Source: Plasmodium coatneyi
Taxonomy: Eukaryota > Apicomplexa > Aconoidasida > Haemosporida > Plasmodiidae
Direction of reading: 5' to 3'
DNA: 64,000 nt
NCBI RefSeq assembly: GCF_001680005.1
Contig: NC_033569.1
Span: forward strand, 248,001 to 312,000
Part shown: positions 51,976 to 62,938 of the stretch, piece after piece
Layout: every line of letters begins with the position of its first letter
Position numbering within the stretch: the stretch's first letter is position 1
Program-made: the position numbers and the translations under genes
The notes under the pieces: generated by a model
What the model was told of the DNA's origin: nothing
The model's input: the letters and a program-made list of their open reading frames with translations, nothing else
Database searches by the model: none

Positions 51976-53704
51976 CTAGGTCCACGCGATGTACGTGCCA
52001 AACAGGGGGGGCCCAATAAAAAAATAAAGCAAATTGATCAGTAGGACAAAGTTCCACTTATCTGAGTACTTGAGCTGGTAGGCGTAGTGGATGTAGAAAA
52101 GGGGGGAACTCGCTATAAGCCGCAGGATGATCTGCACAAAAAAAGGGGGGGCGAAATGATAATTGGTGAATTGGCCATGCTGAGGTGTTCTTCACCCCAT
52201 TGGACAGAACACGATCACGGTCACAAGTAACGCTTCCACATTGCTACGACGTCGGTGCTTTGTTACCGCTTGTTCTCACCTCTCCGTGGGCAAAAATCAA
52301 CAGGTAGAAGCATAAGACGCCCAGGTGGAGGACCTCCCCCAGGAAGGGGGTAAACAGGAAAGAAGTCTGACCCCGGGGAAATGTCCAGTTGCGAAAAAAA
52401 TCATACACTGCATGAAACGACGTCAAATAAACAGGAAGTGCATACAGTATACTACCACTTGGCGATCGGAGCAATTTTAAAAACTGAACATCCCAATACT
52501 TATGCTGAATGTAGTTGTAAACAAATGGAATAGTTTTGTCGCACCATGGTCTACGTATCAGTTGGTCTGCCCCACGGGTGTACCTCCACCTGCTTGCATA
52601 CTGAATAGGGTTTGCCCAAAGGGATATAGAAAAGTTGAGAAATTTTTTGTGTTCCTCTTTCCATAGTTTATCATATCCCTGCACGCAATACAAGTGGTAG
52701 GCGTAGGCTTGAAAGGTCACAAACGGTAGTACTACTAATGCTGCTTCGAGGAGGGCCTTTCCCCAGTGGAGGACAAACTGCAACAGCATTCGTTTGTTTA
52801 AGAAGTGGTTCAATATCTGCTCTCCGTCTGTTTTGCGTCGTTCCCACGGGAGTGATATCACCCCTGCACAGTGCACACAGAATGCACATGTCCTTACGGT
52901 GTGCACGAAAAGAGGTATTAAAAATAAAATTCCATTAGATCTGAAAAGGGATGCAACGGAAAAGGACAAAACTGCTAACAGTTCGAAGGGGAATCTCCCC
53001 TTGCCGAAATTCAGGGACCACTGCAAAAAGTTGAATCCCCAAATGGACAGACAGCTAAAGAAACTTTCGCTGTAAAAACTGCTCATGTGTATGCTTCCCA
53101 TATTAAAGGTGAATAGAAGTGCAGCCATGAAGCTCAGACGGCGGCAGTCCTCTACACTCTTAACCTTATCCAAGTAGTTGTCCCCCTTCTTTAAACCGAT
53201 ACGTGATGCCCTTCCACGGAGCGACGTAAAGGCGAATAGGTACAACCCAATGACGGAAAGAACGAACAAAAAATTATTCGCAACTATACATATTAGCACG
53301 TGCATCGAGCAGGCACCCACATTGGGGAACACCCCCTCCAGCAGTCTTTTTAGGTAACCTACCACTAAAGGCAGTGCAGGAAAAAACGCATGGTTCTGCT
53401 CGTACAGGTATTCTGCCTCGTTTAATGATAACCGTAAAAAATATTCCCCATCCCAGGAAGAAAAACATTTTAAATAACTCCACAAAATCCCCTTTTCTTC
53501 ATCGCACAGGAGGTCATTGCTAAATTTGTAACTGCTTATCAGTCTGGACCATAGGATGGTGTATCCTACAGTGAATGCTCTGACTATAAGAGCAATCGAT
53601 GCAACGATTAGCACGTCGAAGATCACTTTGTGTTCCGTTCTGGCTGCTTCCTCCTTCTGCTCCTTCTGCTCCTGCTGGGGTTTAGCTTTCCCCTCGTCTC
53701 GCAT
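51976..53704 (-). CDS. PIGV: GPI mannosyltransferase II, PIG-V
   Basis: Two exons, 53704-52280 and 52131-51976, joined in phase 0 (GGAGAG|GTGAGA to TGTGCAG|ATC), give 526 residues. ATG 53704 is the first real methionine; the frame extends upstream only to TTG. It is a multi-span membrane protein of the GT-C fold. The family's lumenal motif Ser-Trp-Asp-Gly-Glu-Tyr-Phe is near 83-89, followed by Phe-Phe-Pro-Ala-Leu-Pro-Leu near 107-113 and Arg-Ser-Asn-Gly after about 250. The second exon carries the conserved C-terminal part: Arg-Leu-Ile-Ala-Ser-Ser-Pro-Leu, then a final helix and a Trp-Thr end. PIG-V adds the second mannose of the GPI core from dolichol-phosphate-mannose in the ER lumen. The first exon alone would end in a 12-residue intron read-through. 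Confidence 0.88.
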
Positions 53705-54369
53705 GGTTGGGAAAAAGGTCCTCCCCAGGTGGGGAGCTCCATACAATGGGTGAAATATCGCAGTTTCGTTACGTGTGTCTTCCTCACCACCTGGCTTCCT
53801 TCATTTGCTTGCACTTATTAATCCTTCTATGGTGCGCCCAACTGGACAGCAAAAACTGCACCTCTGCAACCGCGTCGCTGCTCCAGGCACTAGCATCCCC
53901 CTTTTTTTCCTTCAAGGGCAAAGAAGCTTCACAGGAGCTACACAGAGAAGGTCCACTGCATGCCCTCTTGGTGTCTTCAAAAATGGGGAAAAGGCAAAGC
54001 GCACCGCACCGGTTTTTTCCTATGTTGGGGGGGAGAAAATCTCCCAACTGGAAAACGTCAAATGGGGAGCCGCGCGAGGGGCTAATTCGGCAGCAAAGTT
54101 GTATTACAAAAAAAAAAAAAAAAAAAATATATACGCCCCGAAGTAATCGGGCAATTTTTAAGTTCTGTTCTTTTTTTTTTTTTTTTTTCTTCTTTTTTTG
54201 GTTAACGCGCGGCTAAACGGAGTGGATCCATTTAGGAGGAGGCTCCCTAAAGTTGGATCCCTTTTAACGAAGTCGCGAAAGGAAATTGAGGAGAAAATTC
54301 CAACAGCGTTAGTAACCCGTGCATGCCAGCGATGTGGCAGCAAAGCCTTTTTTGGCAGTAAACTATCCT
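53705..54369. other. Divergent intergenic, PIG-V / STEEP1-like gene
   Basis: About 660 bases shared by two divergent promoters. An A tract near 54110-54127 and a T tract near 54171-54189 form an inverted pair about 45 bases apart. No gene is seen. Confidence 0.6.
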
Positions 54370-54957
54370 ATGGCTAGCTGCAACTCCATTATTGTCCCGA
54401 CGATGGAGGAACGGAACCAGGCGACTGAACTAGGGGGGATGACGTCGTTCACCCGGGAAGAAGAACCACACGAACGAAACAATAACGAAGTGACGCTGCT
54501 CGAAATAAAAAGGAAAGTCCAAAACGAGAAGGAGGCACAGAAGGACGACGGTAAACAAAGAAAGTTTAAAATAATTAACTACACATCCAAGGATAGTCTT
54601 GTGAGCAAAGTAGAGAAGGACTTCTTCCTTTACTTTTGTTTCCTGTGCGGTTATAATTGCCTAATTAGCGAAACAGACGTAACAGATTTGCCAAAGAGGA
54701 CCACAGACGGATCGATCATATTTCCCTTTAAAAAAATTGTACACAAAAAATTTCATAAAACGAAAAAGGAACATATACTTATAAGAAGAAAGGAAGACGC
54801 GTTGGAAGTTCAATTCCGAATTCTATGCAAGGAGTGTGGGGTTCCTATTGGCTATGTCAACAGCCTGGCCGAAGATAACGCATACATTTATTACTATAAC
54901 TATTCCTTTGTTCGGAGCCAGACAAAATCGAAACTTTTTAAGGACGTCTCGCTGTGA
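54370..54957 (+). CDS. STEEP1 (CXorf56)-like zinc-binding protein
   Basis: ATG 54370 gives 195 residues; the frame upstream starts at GTG, and a second ATG at 54403 is possible. The conserved part is residues 82-165: Tyr-Phe-Cys-Phe-Leu-Cys-Gly (Cys90, Cys93), Leu-Pro-Lys-Arg-Thr-x-Asp-Gly-Ser and Leu-Ile-Arg-Arg-Lys-Glu. Gln-Phe-Arg-Ile-Leu-Cys-Lys-Glu-Cys-Gly (Cys153, Cys156) completes it. This is the pattern of metazoan STEEP1/CXorf56, where the Tyr-Tyr-Cys-x-Cys-Gly and Cys-x-x-Cys-Gly pairs bracket Leu-Pro-x-Arg. In animals STEEP1 helps STING leave the ER and has also been found with spliceosomes. Plasmodium has no known STING, so the old conserved role is probably different. The N-terminal 65 residues are charged and variable. 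Confidence 0.8.
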   Translation: MASCNSIIVPTMEERNQATELGGMTSFTREEEPHERNNNEVTLLEIKRKVQNEKEAQKDDGKQRKFKIINYTSKDSLVSKVEKDFFLYFCFLCGYNCLISETDVTDLPKRTTDGSIIFPFKKIVHKKFHKTKKEHILIRRKEDALEVQFRILCKECGVPIGYVNSLAEDNAYIYYYNYSFVRSQTKSKLFKDVSL

Positions 54958-55188
54958 AACGGGCGTCTAAAATGTTTATATTTATATTTTTTTTTTTTTT
55001 TACAAAACGGGACAAATGGAACCCATCAATTTGGTGCATACACACTGCCCACTTTGGTCCTCCCATTCGGGCAACTTCAACAGGCTGCGCCATAATGCGC
55101 CATGTTTCACGTGATATGTTCGTTAATTCGTTTTTAGTATTTCCCTTTTTCGCCCCGGCCAAACCAACTCCACGTGCCTGGACTCGTA

Positions 55189-56119
55189 CTACATGTCCTC
55201 TCCCCGCAGAAGGGGAAGAATGTCATACTTGCTGTCCTTCCCTTCGCGCATAAACTCGCGTTGGATGTTACTTTTCCCTCCATCCGCCTGCCTCCCTGGG
55301 GGGACACTCCGAATTGCCTGACCGGCACCCTCCCCCCCAGCCTGATACTTTTTCTCCGTCGTCGAAGTTATCATATTGCTGACGTTCGGTTCGAGATTCA
55401 CGTTCATGTTGAAGAAGCCTACTTTCTGGATGGACCCTCTGACTTCATGCGGGCCTCCCTTCTTGGTCCTCGTGCTGGGCATGACAACCTGTGCGAACAG
55501 GGGGGGGAGAGAAAAAAATGGGCATGTGTCTAGTTCAGGGGTGCTCTACTACGAAGCGGTGTGATATATCCCCCATGTTATTAACGCTAATGTGGCCACT
55601 AATGTGACCACCCCGCAGCAGTACCATTTTTCCCATGGACCACGTAGTCACGCCCCCGTAAATGATCAGGATATCCCCCACCCTGAAAAAGTACTTGCAG
55701 CTTTTGAGGCTGTTCATTTGGGTCAAATTGGATGGGCCTGCCAAATTGGACGCGTTTACTCTGTTCGTCCCGATGTGAGGCTTCTTCCCCATCTCATGGG
55801 AAAACCTTGTATGTTCACTCGTGCCGCTACCCACATGGTCGTTCAGATTGAGCGGACTGCCGCTGTACCATTCCACCGCATCGTCCAGGTCATCATTGAA
55901 TACGTCGACATTCTTTCTGGTGAGTTCCTCTTCTATGAGCGTGCGGGGGATACACAAAATGACCGACCCACTTATGTCTGCCACTAGGTAGTGGTATTTC
56001 ACTATGTTGTTTATGTGATCTGGGGGGTCCTCTATAAACTTCACGATAAGGCACTGTATGCACAGGTTGCTCATTTGCGGCTTCAGGTCCTTTATCGGAA
56101 AAAACGTTTCATCAGACAT
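55189..56119 (-). CDS. SOSS complex subunit B / hSSB-like single-stranded DNA-binding protein
   Basis: Two exons, 56119-55553 and 55488-55189, joined in phase 0 (CGCTTC|GTAGTA to CGCACAG|GTT), give 288 residues. It starts at ATG 56119 with Ser-Asp-Glu-Thr-Phe-Phe-Pro-Ile-Lys-Asp-Leu-Lys-Pro, like the first strand of SOSS-B (hSSB1/NABP2). The OB fold continues with Val-Ala-Asp-Ile-Ser-Gly-Ser-Val and, after a low-complexity insert (about 80-145), Phe-Arg-Val-Gly-Asp-Ile-Leu. A Gly-Lys-Met-Val-Leu-Leu-Arg-Gly-Gly segment follows. Exon 2 contains Leu-Glu-Pro-Asn-Val-Ser-Asn, resembling the Pro-Asn-Phe-Ser motif after the OB fold in the human protein, then a polar tail. SOSS-B coats single-stranded DNA at breaks and stalled forks, with INTS3 in animals. 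The splice donor is not strong, so the join is probable rather than certain. Confidence 0.75.
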
Positions 56120-56632
56120 TCTCCCACAGGTCAATAAGCATGGTACGCAAAGCTTCTTTCCCAAGCGGCTTCTTAGCCGCCTACCCAACCAATCTTTACT
56201 CAACCGTGAACACTGCCAAGATGGCTGAACAGAAAACTTTTCCGACTCACACTTCCCTACGACGGAAAACGAAAGCGGCGTCTCTGTGCTTGGCTCATTT
56301 TGGAAGGGTCCCCCATAAGTTCATATAAAAGGGGCAATTTATCTTACATAAAAAAAATTAAATAAATCAATATATGGATGAATAAATGAAAAAGCAAAAA
56401 AGAAGTTGAAGCATTCCTTCTCCCGTTCATGCACTGAGGATCCGTGCAGATGGAGCAACGGTGGGGGAGCGCATATACCGGGGAATAACTATTTTTTACT
56501 ACGTAAAATGACATAGCCAAGAGGACGGTGGAAGGTGTCACATAAAACAAGGGCGAAGTTACACGGGGAGAGCAAACGGGGCAAGAAAATGGAGGGGAAA
56601 AAAAAAAAAGCCAAAAAAAAACAGCCAAAAAA

Positions 56633-56679
<47 letters not shown>

Positions 56680-56806
56680 CAGCTAACTAAGTGTTTGTAA
56701 GCCAAAAATATGTACAGCTTTTTTTTTTGTTGTTTATGTGTGATCTGCCTGCGGTGAATTACAAATTGGGGGAATTTTCCCAGGAGGCGTATCCGCACGC
56801 GTGTTG
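56120..56806. other. Intergenic, SOSS-B-like to FBXO9-like
   Basis: It contains AAAAACAGCC-type imperfect repeats (56590-56640) leading into a 38-A run at 56639-56676. No coding signal is seen. Confidence 0.6.
56639..56676. repeat. Poly(dA) tract, 38 bases, the longest in the window
   Basis: An uninterrupted A run preceded by three A-rich CCAAAAAAAACAG-like units, about 130 bases 3' of the FBXO9-like stop codon. Confidence 0.9.
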
Positions 56807-58835
56807 TCATGTCTCCGGTATTTTTGTTATAAACAGGTGGGACAGGAACTTCAGGTTAAAGAAGAAGAAGGGCCTGAGAGGGGGTGGCGAGCGGGGCGAG
56901 TGAAAATATACACACGCGCGGTAAGAGAAGTGCATACACGTATGCACAGACACTTCATCGCACACACTGACGTGCAGTCCCACCTGTACTGCCGGTTGTT
57001 GATATTTAGGGTGTCCTCCGAAGAGCTTAGCTTCAGCTTAGACAATATTTTAAAGGACATCCACTTGAGCATATTATTGCTGGCGCTCAAATAATTTTTT
57101 AAACGCAACTGAATGATATTCTTATACTTAAAGGGCTCGCTTAGAGACTCGGGGTAACTTATTTCAATCACCTTTTCACTTTCCTTGAATGTATACTCCC
57201 CTATCCTAACCATTTTAACTAAGCCATTTTCGCTCTCCCCCTGAAATTTTACCAAAGGCTTTATCAAGTCATAACTTGGGACGGACAAATCCCAACTGCG
57301 TATTTTATTGTACGATATTTTTAGGGCTTCCAAAACTTCCTTTTTGTTCACCTCGGAACGCATAACCAGCACCTTGTTCGATTCGTTCAGGAAGAGGAGG
57401 TAGCGGAAGTAGGTCACTACGCATGGGTTGTAAATAACTCGATCTCTGTCCTTCGGGTCCAGGTGTATATTACCAATGTCCTTCAGGGCTGTCGTAGCGG
57501 GAAAAGGTGATCACTGTGGATGGCGCACAACGGTAGTATCGCTTAAACGTTCACGTGCGCGTAACTCCGTCGCAAAGTGTAACATGCGCAATTTGCTCAT
57601 ACGTGGGGCGTTTTTCTTCGCCTTTTCAGCCACTCACATCTTATGTACGTGACGCAGCTGATGTAGACACCGTCGTGCCGGATGCGGGGATACTCCAGCA
57701 GCAGCCTGGAGGAGGTAAAGCGGAACGGATGTGTGCAGGGTAATATTACCCATTCGGCTCGTGCGTTTTGTTCTTTTTTTTTTTTTTTTTTTTTTTTTGC
57801 ATTTTTTGCGGGATTACAACTCATCTCCCCGCTGGCACACCTTTTGAAGGAATTCCCGTACGCCCTGCTCTTCTCCTCACAGTTTTGGAAGTTCCTCTCG
57901 CACAGCCGCTTATATTCGCTTTCAACCGAAACATTGGAGTGTATCTCTTTGCAGGAAAAGAGGAATCTGCATTGCAGGGTTATCGCAAAAAAAAAAAAAT
58001 AACGTATGAACGGTTCATACGAAGTTGTGTTATCTCTTTTGCCTCCCCGTTTTGGTACAAGTAAAACGTAGCACTCGTTGAATGTGGCCACGCTGATGGG
58101 TCCCAAAGGACAAAACTATCCCTCTTCACACAGGTATGCGTGTGTGCAAAAGGAAATAATGTAACACGCACACATGAGGAACACGTTTACAAGAAGGTAA
58201 AACTGTGTAGGAAATTTTTAACTGTAACTCATGCATCCTATCATCCATTCATCTAAAATGCATCTCTCACATGTTGTATACATTTGTGGAGGTCACGTTC
58301 CTATGTGTGTGATGAGAACCCTCTTTTGACATGACGTGGATGACACTGTGCTAACCTATGGAGGGAGTAAAAATCCAGGAACTTTATAATGCCAAAAAAG
58401 TTTTCTGTTAATATATTAATCATGTAGGTATTTTGCTCCCTCTGGGTGGTTTCTTCTACAGGTGTATTTTTATCACTGCATTTTGAAAAGGTGGGGAATG
58501 GGATGAAGCGTATTGGCAGTAGGGGAAAAATGCGTAAAAAAATGGTGTATTAAAATGGAAAGGGAACTGTAGCCGCAGATATATGGTAGACAGAATGGAT
58601 TGCCATCCCTATATTAGAGCATCCAAAAGTACCTGCTCTCACCGTTGTCGTCGACATATATTTTGAGAACATTTGGATAGAGCTTAACAGCTTCTTGGTA
58701 AAATTTTGTAGCCTTCAAATAATTTTCATCACGCTCATGGTTTAATGCTTGCAGGAATAATTGTTTTGCTTTTTCCTTTTTTGAGTTTATGCAATTTGTA
58801 GACTTATCGGGGGGCTGTTTCGTTTCTTCGAACAT
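56807..58835 (-). CDS. F-box protein, FBXO9/Hrt3-like
   Basis: Six exons joined in consistent phase give 362 residues: 58835-58633, 58475-58356, 57966-57841, 57705-57638, 57488-56984 and 56873-56807. The start could also be ATG 58931 (32 residues more). Residues about 22-50 are a TPR/MIT-like helix pair (Leu-Phe-Leu-Gln-Ala-Leu, then Ala-Thr-Lys-Phe-Tyr-Gln-Glu-Ala). Exon 2 ends with an F-box-like Leu-Thr-Glu-Asn-Phe-Phe-Gly-Ile-Ile-Lys-Phe-Leu. Exon 4 carries the diagnostic Pro-Arg-Ile-Arg-His-Asp-Gly-Val-Tyr-Ile-Ser followed by Thr-Tyr-Ile-Arg, close to human FBXO9. Then come Tyr-Phe-Arg-Tyr-Leu-Leu-Phe-Leu and a beta-rich C-terminal domain. FBXO9 is a substrate receptor of SCF (SKP1-CUL1) ubiquitin ligases. 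Intron 2 contains another short open stretch, left out because exons 2 and 3 join perfectly. Confidence 0.8.
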
Positions 58836-60103
58836 TTCTCTAATTTGTGTGGGGGGGTACTTAAAACGGGGGAAAAAGACACAATTTGGCGGAACGTTGG
58901 TGCAACGTGGGTAGGGCGTGTCCCAGATCATCTGTGTCCACCGGAGGGACACATGCCAAGACGCCTTACCAAATTGACAGATTTAATACGTTTAAAATGA
59001 AAAAGGAAAAAAGATCAAGAAGACACTGTGCTCGAAGACTAACAAGGTGCGTTTTGCAAGGAGGGGCTCCTTTGAGCATGTGCAAATCCGCACTTTTATA
59101 TCCTACACGTGTATGCTACGAATGTATGCTGGCGCGTGCACCCCTACATACATGTCGGAGTTATTATCTACATAAGGCACGTTGTGGACATGTGCGCAAG
59201 GAAAACACCCCAAAGGCATGCGCGTAAAAAAAAAAAAAAAAAAAAAAAAAAACGCAAAAAAATTTTGCAACACCAAAAAATGATTTTTCGCCAAAAATGA
59301 AAAAAACGCAAAAGGTCAAAAAATCACTGAGCCTACTTCACCAAATGGGGCTTCAAAAACGGTTTGCATTTATGTGATCTAAAAGGGTGAGTGAATTAAA
59401 AGGGGAAAAAAAAAAAAAAAAAAAAAGGAGGCAGTAAAACTCCGCAGCATGCTTATTCCCCCGTGAAAGGTTCAAAAAAAAAAAAAAAAAGTCAAAAAGG
59501 GCACATTGTCAAAGTGTAAAAATAGGTGTTATAATGAGAAGGGCACGCGAAAGGACCAGTTGTATATTCGCCATACACATGTGCCTTCACCTGTTAGCAC
59601 ATAAGTATGCAGTACGCCCGCACACCTCCCCCCAGCTCGTGTGTGCGTGTACATGCCTCCTTACATGCATAAAAATTTGCCCATTCAGACCTGCGGGAAA
59701 AAAGCCAAATGTGCATTTTCGCGTGTGCATGAGTTTGTTTCCAATTTGCTTCTTCCATTTTGTTTGTTTCTTCATACATTTTGCTTGCTTGTCCATCCAT
59801 TTGTGTTTCCAACAAATTTGCAAAAAAGTACCCACACAAAAAATGTACACCTTCATTAATTTTCGCTTCATCCGTTTATATGTTCCTCACATCCCTTTAA
59901 TTCCCCACCTTCCTCCGTCGTCAACATCACCTCGAACGTTGAGACCAACTTTAGCCGCAGCTTTAACGTTATGGCTTAACTCTTTCATTCCCACGATTGC
60001 CTCCATTTCCCTTCACGTCCTGCACAGTTCTCACGCCGACCGTGAGTCTGTTCCCCACATTTGTCATACTCACCTGCCGGAGTGTACTGCCCTCCTCACC
60101 GCT

Positions 60104-60135
<32 letters not shown>

Positions 60136-60660
60136 CATTTTGGCTGTTTTGACCGCGTCGATTTTTTCGGCTACATGGCATAAACGTGTAACACAGGTGA
60201 AAATAAACGAAAGTTATTTCACCAATTCTTCTGGCACAATTTTGGCAAAAGCTACATTAAGCTTTTAACCTTATCATAATGTCCAATTCGTTTTCATGTT
60301 TGTGACTCAAACCATTGAGCGTTAATTTTTTTTAAAAAAAAAAGTGTAGCTTCGGTTGGGATATCCCCCCTACCGCCTGTATGTTTGCTCCAGTTTGAAG
60401 AGTCAACGAGTTGTTCATACTTCGCATACTTGTTCATTTAAAAGAATAAAACAGAGGAAAAGCAATTGTTCCATTTGGAGCGTATGCCCGATTGAAAATT
60501 TCCCCAATTTGTATGCGAGTATTCCTGTCCCTTTTGCACACCCCCCCTATGTCCTGTACCGTTACGTACATACACAAAGAATTGCAGCGAAGAGGCATGC
60601 AACACCTTCGTACGAACAAGCACACACACACAACGCATAGAATGACCAATCCCCCCCAAA
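58836..60660. other. Divergent intergenic, FBXO9-like / PKB
   Basis: A shared promoter region of about 1.8 kb. A runs lie near 59226-59252, 59404-59425 and 59474-59490, and a T run near 60105-60128. The 244-codon plus frame at 59534-60268 is His/Cys/Phe-rich, crosses the T run and looks random. Confidence 0.5.
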
Positions 60661-62938
60661 ATGAGCCACATAAAGTTTTTTAAATATTTCTCGGAAAAGA
60701 ATAGGCAGAACAACAACGCCCCCCCGGAGAGCTCCTCCGGCATGTCATTTCACAAAAAGAGGTTTCGAAAATATTTAAACTTTTTAATCACCAGAAATAA
60801 GGGGAAAAGCAAAAAAATAATTACCAATAGGAAGAACAACCTTGAGAAGGAAGAGCAAAAGGAAGGACAAAAGAATGGCTGCATCCCCCCAATTGAAAAC
60901 AACAATACGCAAGAAAAATCCATCCAAATGGACAAAAATGGAAAACATGCAAGTAGTGCAAATAGTGCGAATAGTGCAAACAGTGCCAACATTTTAAAGA
61001 AGAAAAATTTGAATGACATTTTCTCGCCAAGCAAAAACTTCAAAATTAGTAAACACAGCAACTGCCTTGTGAACAAAGGACGGGCGCGCCATACTATAGA
61101 GTGGACGAAATTATTTAAACTAAATTACGATTATCACAACAAAAGAAGGGGGCATTTATTCAAGATCCCATTTTTAAAGAGAAATAAATGCGAAAATGAG
61201 GAAATGGAAGACTTTATGCATATGAACACTACTGCAGGACTTGAATTTTCGACGGATGCCCAAATGAACAATTATAAAAATCAGGTAGACAAATATGCCA
61301 GTGCACATTCGCATGGAAATTGGAATTTTTGCAAAATGTACTCCAAGGGGGATAATTTTAAAAATTCGAAAAATATGTATGGAGATAATGGGGACATGTT
61401 TTCCAATAACATGTACTTTTATGCAAAGATAATGTTGGAGGAGGAAGAAGATCGGAGGGAGTTGCACAAGCAGAAGTCGGCCACTCAAGCTAAGAAGAAC
61501 GAAGGTGGCAAATCGCCCAAGTTCAAGGGGTTCAAATCCAACTACTGGACCTTCAGGAGAAGCGCGAAGAACAGGCCCCGCGGGGAGGAAGAGACCCACC
61601 AAGGGTTAGAAAAAAATGCACACATATGTGCCGGTTTCCAGCGCGGCAGGACATCACCCATGTTGTGTGCAACTTTTTCGTTCGTGTGCCCTCATTTGGA
61701 TTTACTTTCTTTTTTACCACTGCAGGGACGACCTCGCCGCGAACCCCAACGGAGGCGCATGCAACAAGGACAACGTGGCAAACATGATAAACAACACCCC
61801 CATCAACAAGAAGGACAAGAGCAGCCAGGTCTTCAAGCTGAACGACGACTGTCTGTTCCTGCACGATGAGTACGAGAAGCAAAAGAAGTGGAGGTTCAGA
61901 AAAACCCTATCCCTATCCTATGGAAGAAGAAAAAAATCACTCAAGCCAGACAACTTCACCTTCTTAAAGGTAATCGGCAGGGGCTCATACGGAAAAGTGC
62001 TACTTGTAAGGCATACCCAAAATAACAAACTTTACGCCATGAAGATACTCAGGAAGGAAAACATAATTTCACGAAATCAACTGGAACATACAAAAATCGA
62101 AAGGAATGTGTTAAAGTGTGTCTCTCATCCGTTTATTGTAAAATTGTACTACGCTTTCCAGACCTACAAGAAGTTGTATTTCATATTGGAATACTGTCCC
62201 GGAGGGGAATTATTTTTTCACCTATCCAAAATGAAAGAGCTTCCCGAAGAAGCGGCCATCTTCTACATAGCGGAAATCATCCTAGCTTTGGAATACTTAC
62301 ACAAGCGAAACATAATTTATAGGGATGTGAAACCAGAAAATGTGTTACTCGACGAAATGGGTCATATAAGGCTAACCGATTTTGGCCTATCCAAGGAAGG
62401 AATTTCTGATAATAACTCTGCCACGTCGTTGTGTGGTACCCCCGAATATTTAGCTCCAGAAATTATAGACCAATGTGGACATGGGAAAGCTGTGGACTGG
62501 TGGAGCCTGGGTATCATGCTGTACGAAATGTTAACTGGAAGATTACCGTTTAATAGCTCCAGTAGAGCTGACCTGTTCGAAAGTATTAAACACGAAACGT
62601 TGAGGTACCCCTGCTTTTTATCACCCGATGCAGTAGATTTGTTAAAGAAATTATTTGAAAAAGATCCCAAGAAAAGATTAGGCTCAGGAGCTACCGACGC
62701 GGAAGAAATTAAGAATCATCCTTTTTTTAAAAATGTCAACTGGTCTGATGTGCTCAACAAGAAGGTCAAACCACCTTTTAAACCCCCCCTGTTTGACCAA
62801 ATGGACGTTCAAAATTTCGATAAGGAGTTTTTGTGCATGCCACTGAGGTACTCTGACAAGTTTGACAGCAACCCGATTGCCCTCAAGGCGCAGAAGAGCT
62901 ACATGATCAAGGACTTCAACTACAGTTTGTATGACTAA
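60661..62938 (+). CDS. PKB: Protein kinase B (AKT-like AGC kinase)
   Basis: Two exons, 60661-61604 and 61726-62938, joined at CAAGG|GTTAGA to CTGCAG|G, give 718 residues. The N-terminal 390 residues are basic and Asn/Ser/Lys-rich with no PH domain. The AGC kinase domain begins near 393: Gly-Arg-Gly-Ser-Tyr-Gly-Lys-Val, Tyr-Ala-Met-Lys, Tyr-Arg-Asp-Val-Lys-Pro-Glu-Asn and Asp-Phe-Gly-Leu-Ser-Lys. The activation loop is Ser-Leu-Cys-Gly-Thr-Pro-Glu-Tyr-Leu-Ala-Pro-Glu. The residue matching mammalian AKT Thr308 is Ser, as reported for P. falciparum PKB. The tail ends Lys-Asp-Phe-Asn-Tyr-Ser, a hydrophobic-motif-like site. In P. falciparum PKB acts with calmodulin in invasion signalling and phosphorylates glideosome proteins; a similar role is expected here. 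Confidence 0.93.
60952..60990 (+). repeat. 9-bp in-frame microrepeat coding Ser-Ala-Asn
   Basis: Four tandem copies of an AATAGTGCA-like unit inside the PKB N-terminal region, with single-base differences between copies. It is likely variable in length between strains. Confidence 0.85.

Noticed and set aside
58060..58130. Short open segment in FBXO9-like intron 2 with a possible acceptor
   Set aside because: Exons 2 and 3 join directly in the right phase and restore the F-box-like region; this segment would interrupt it.
59534..60268. 244-codon plus-strand frame upstream of PKB
   Set aside because: His/Cys/Phe-rich random composition, ends across a T tract, no motif.
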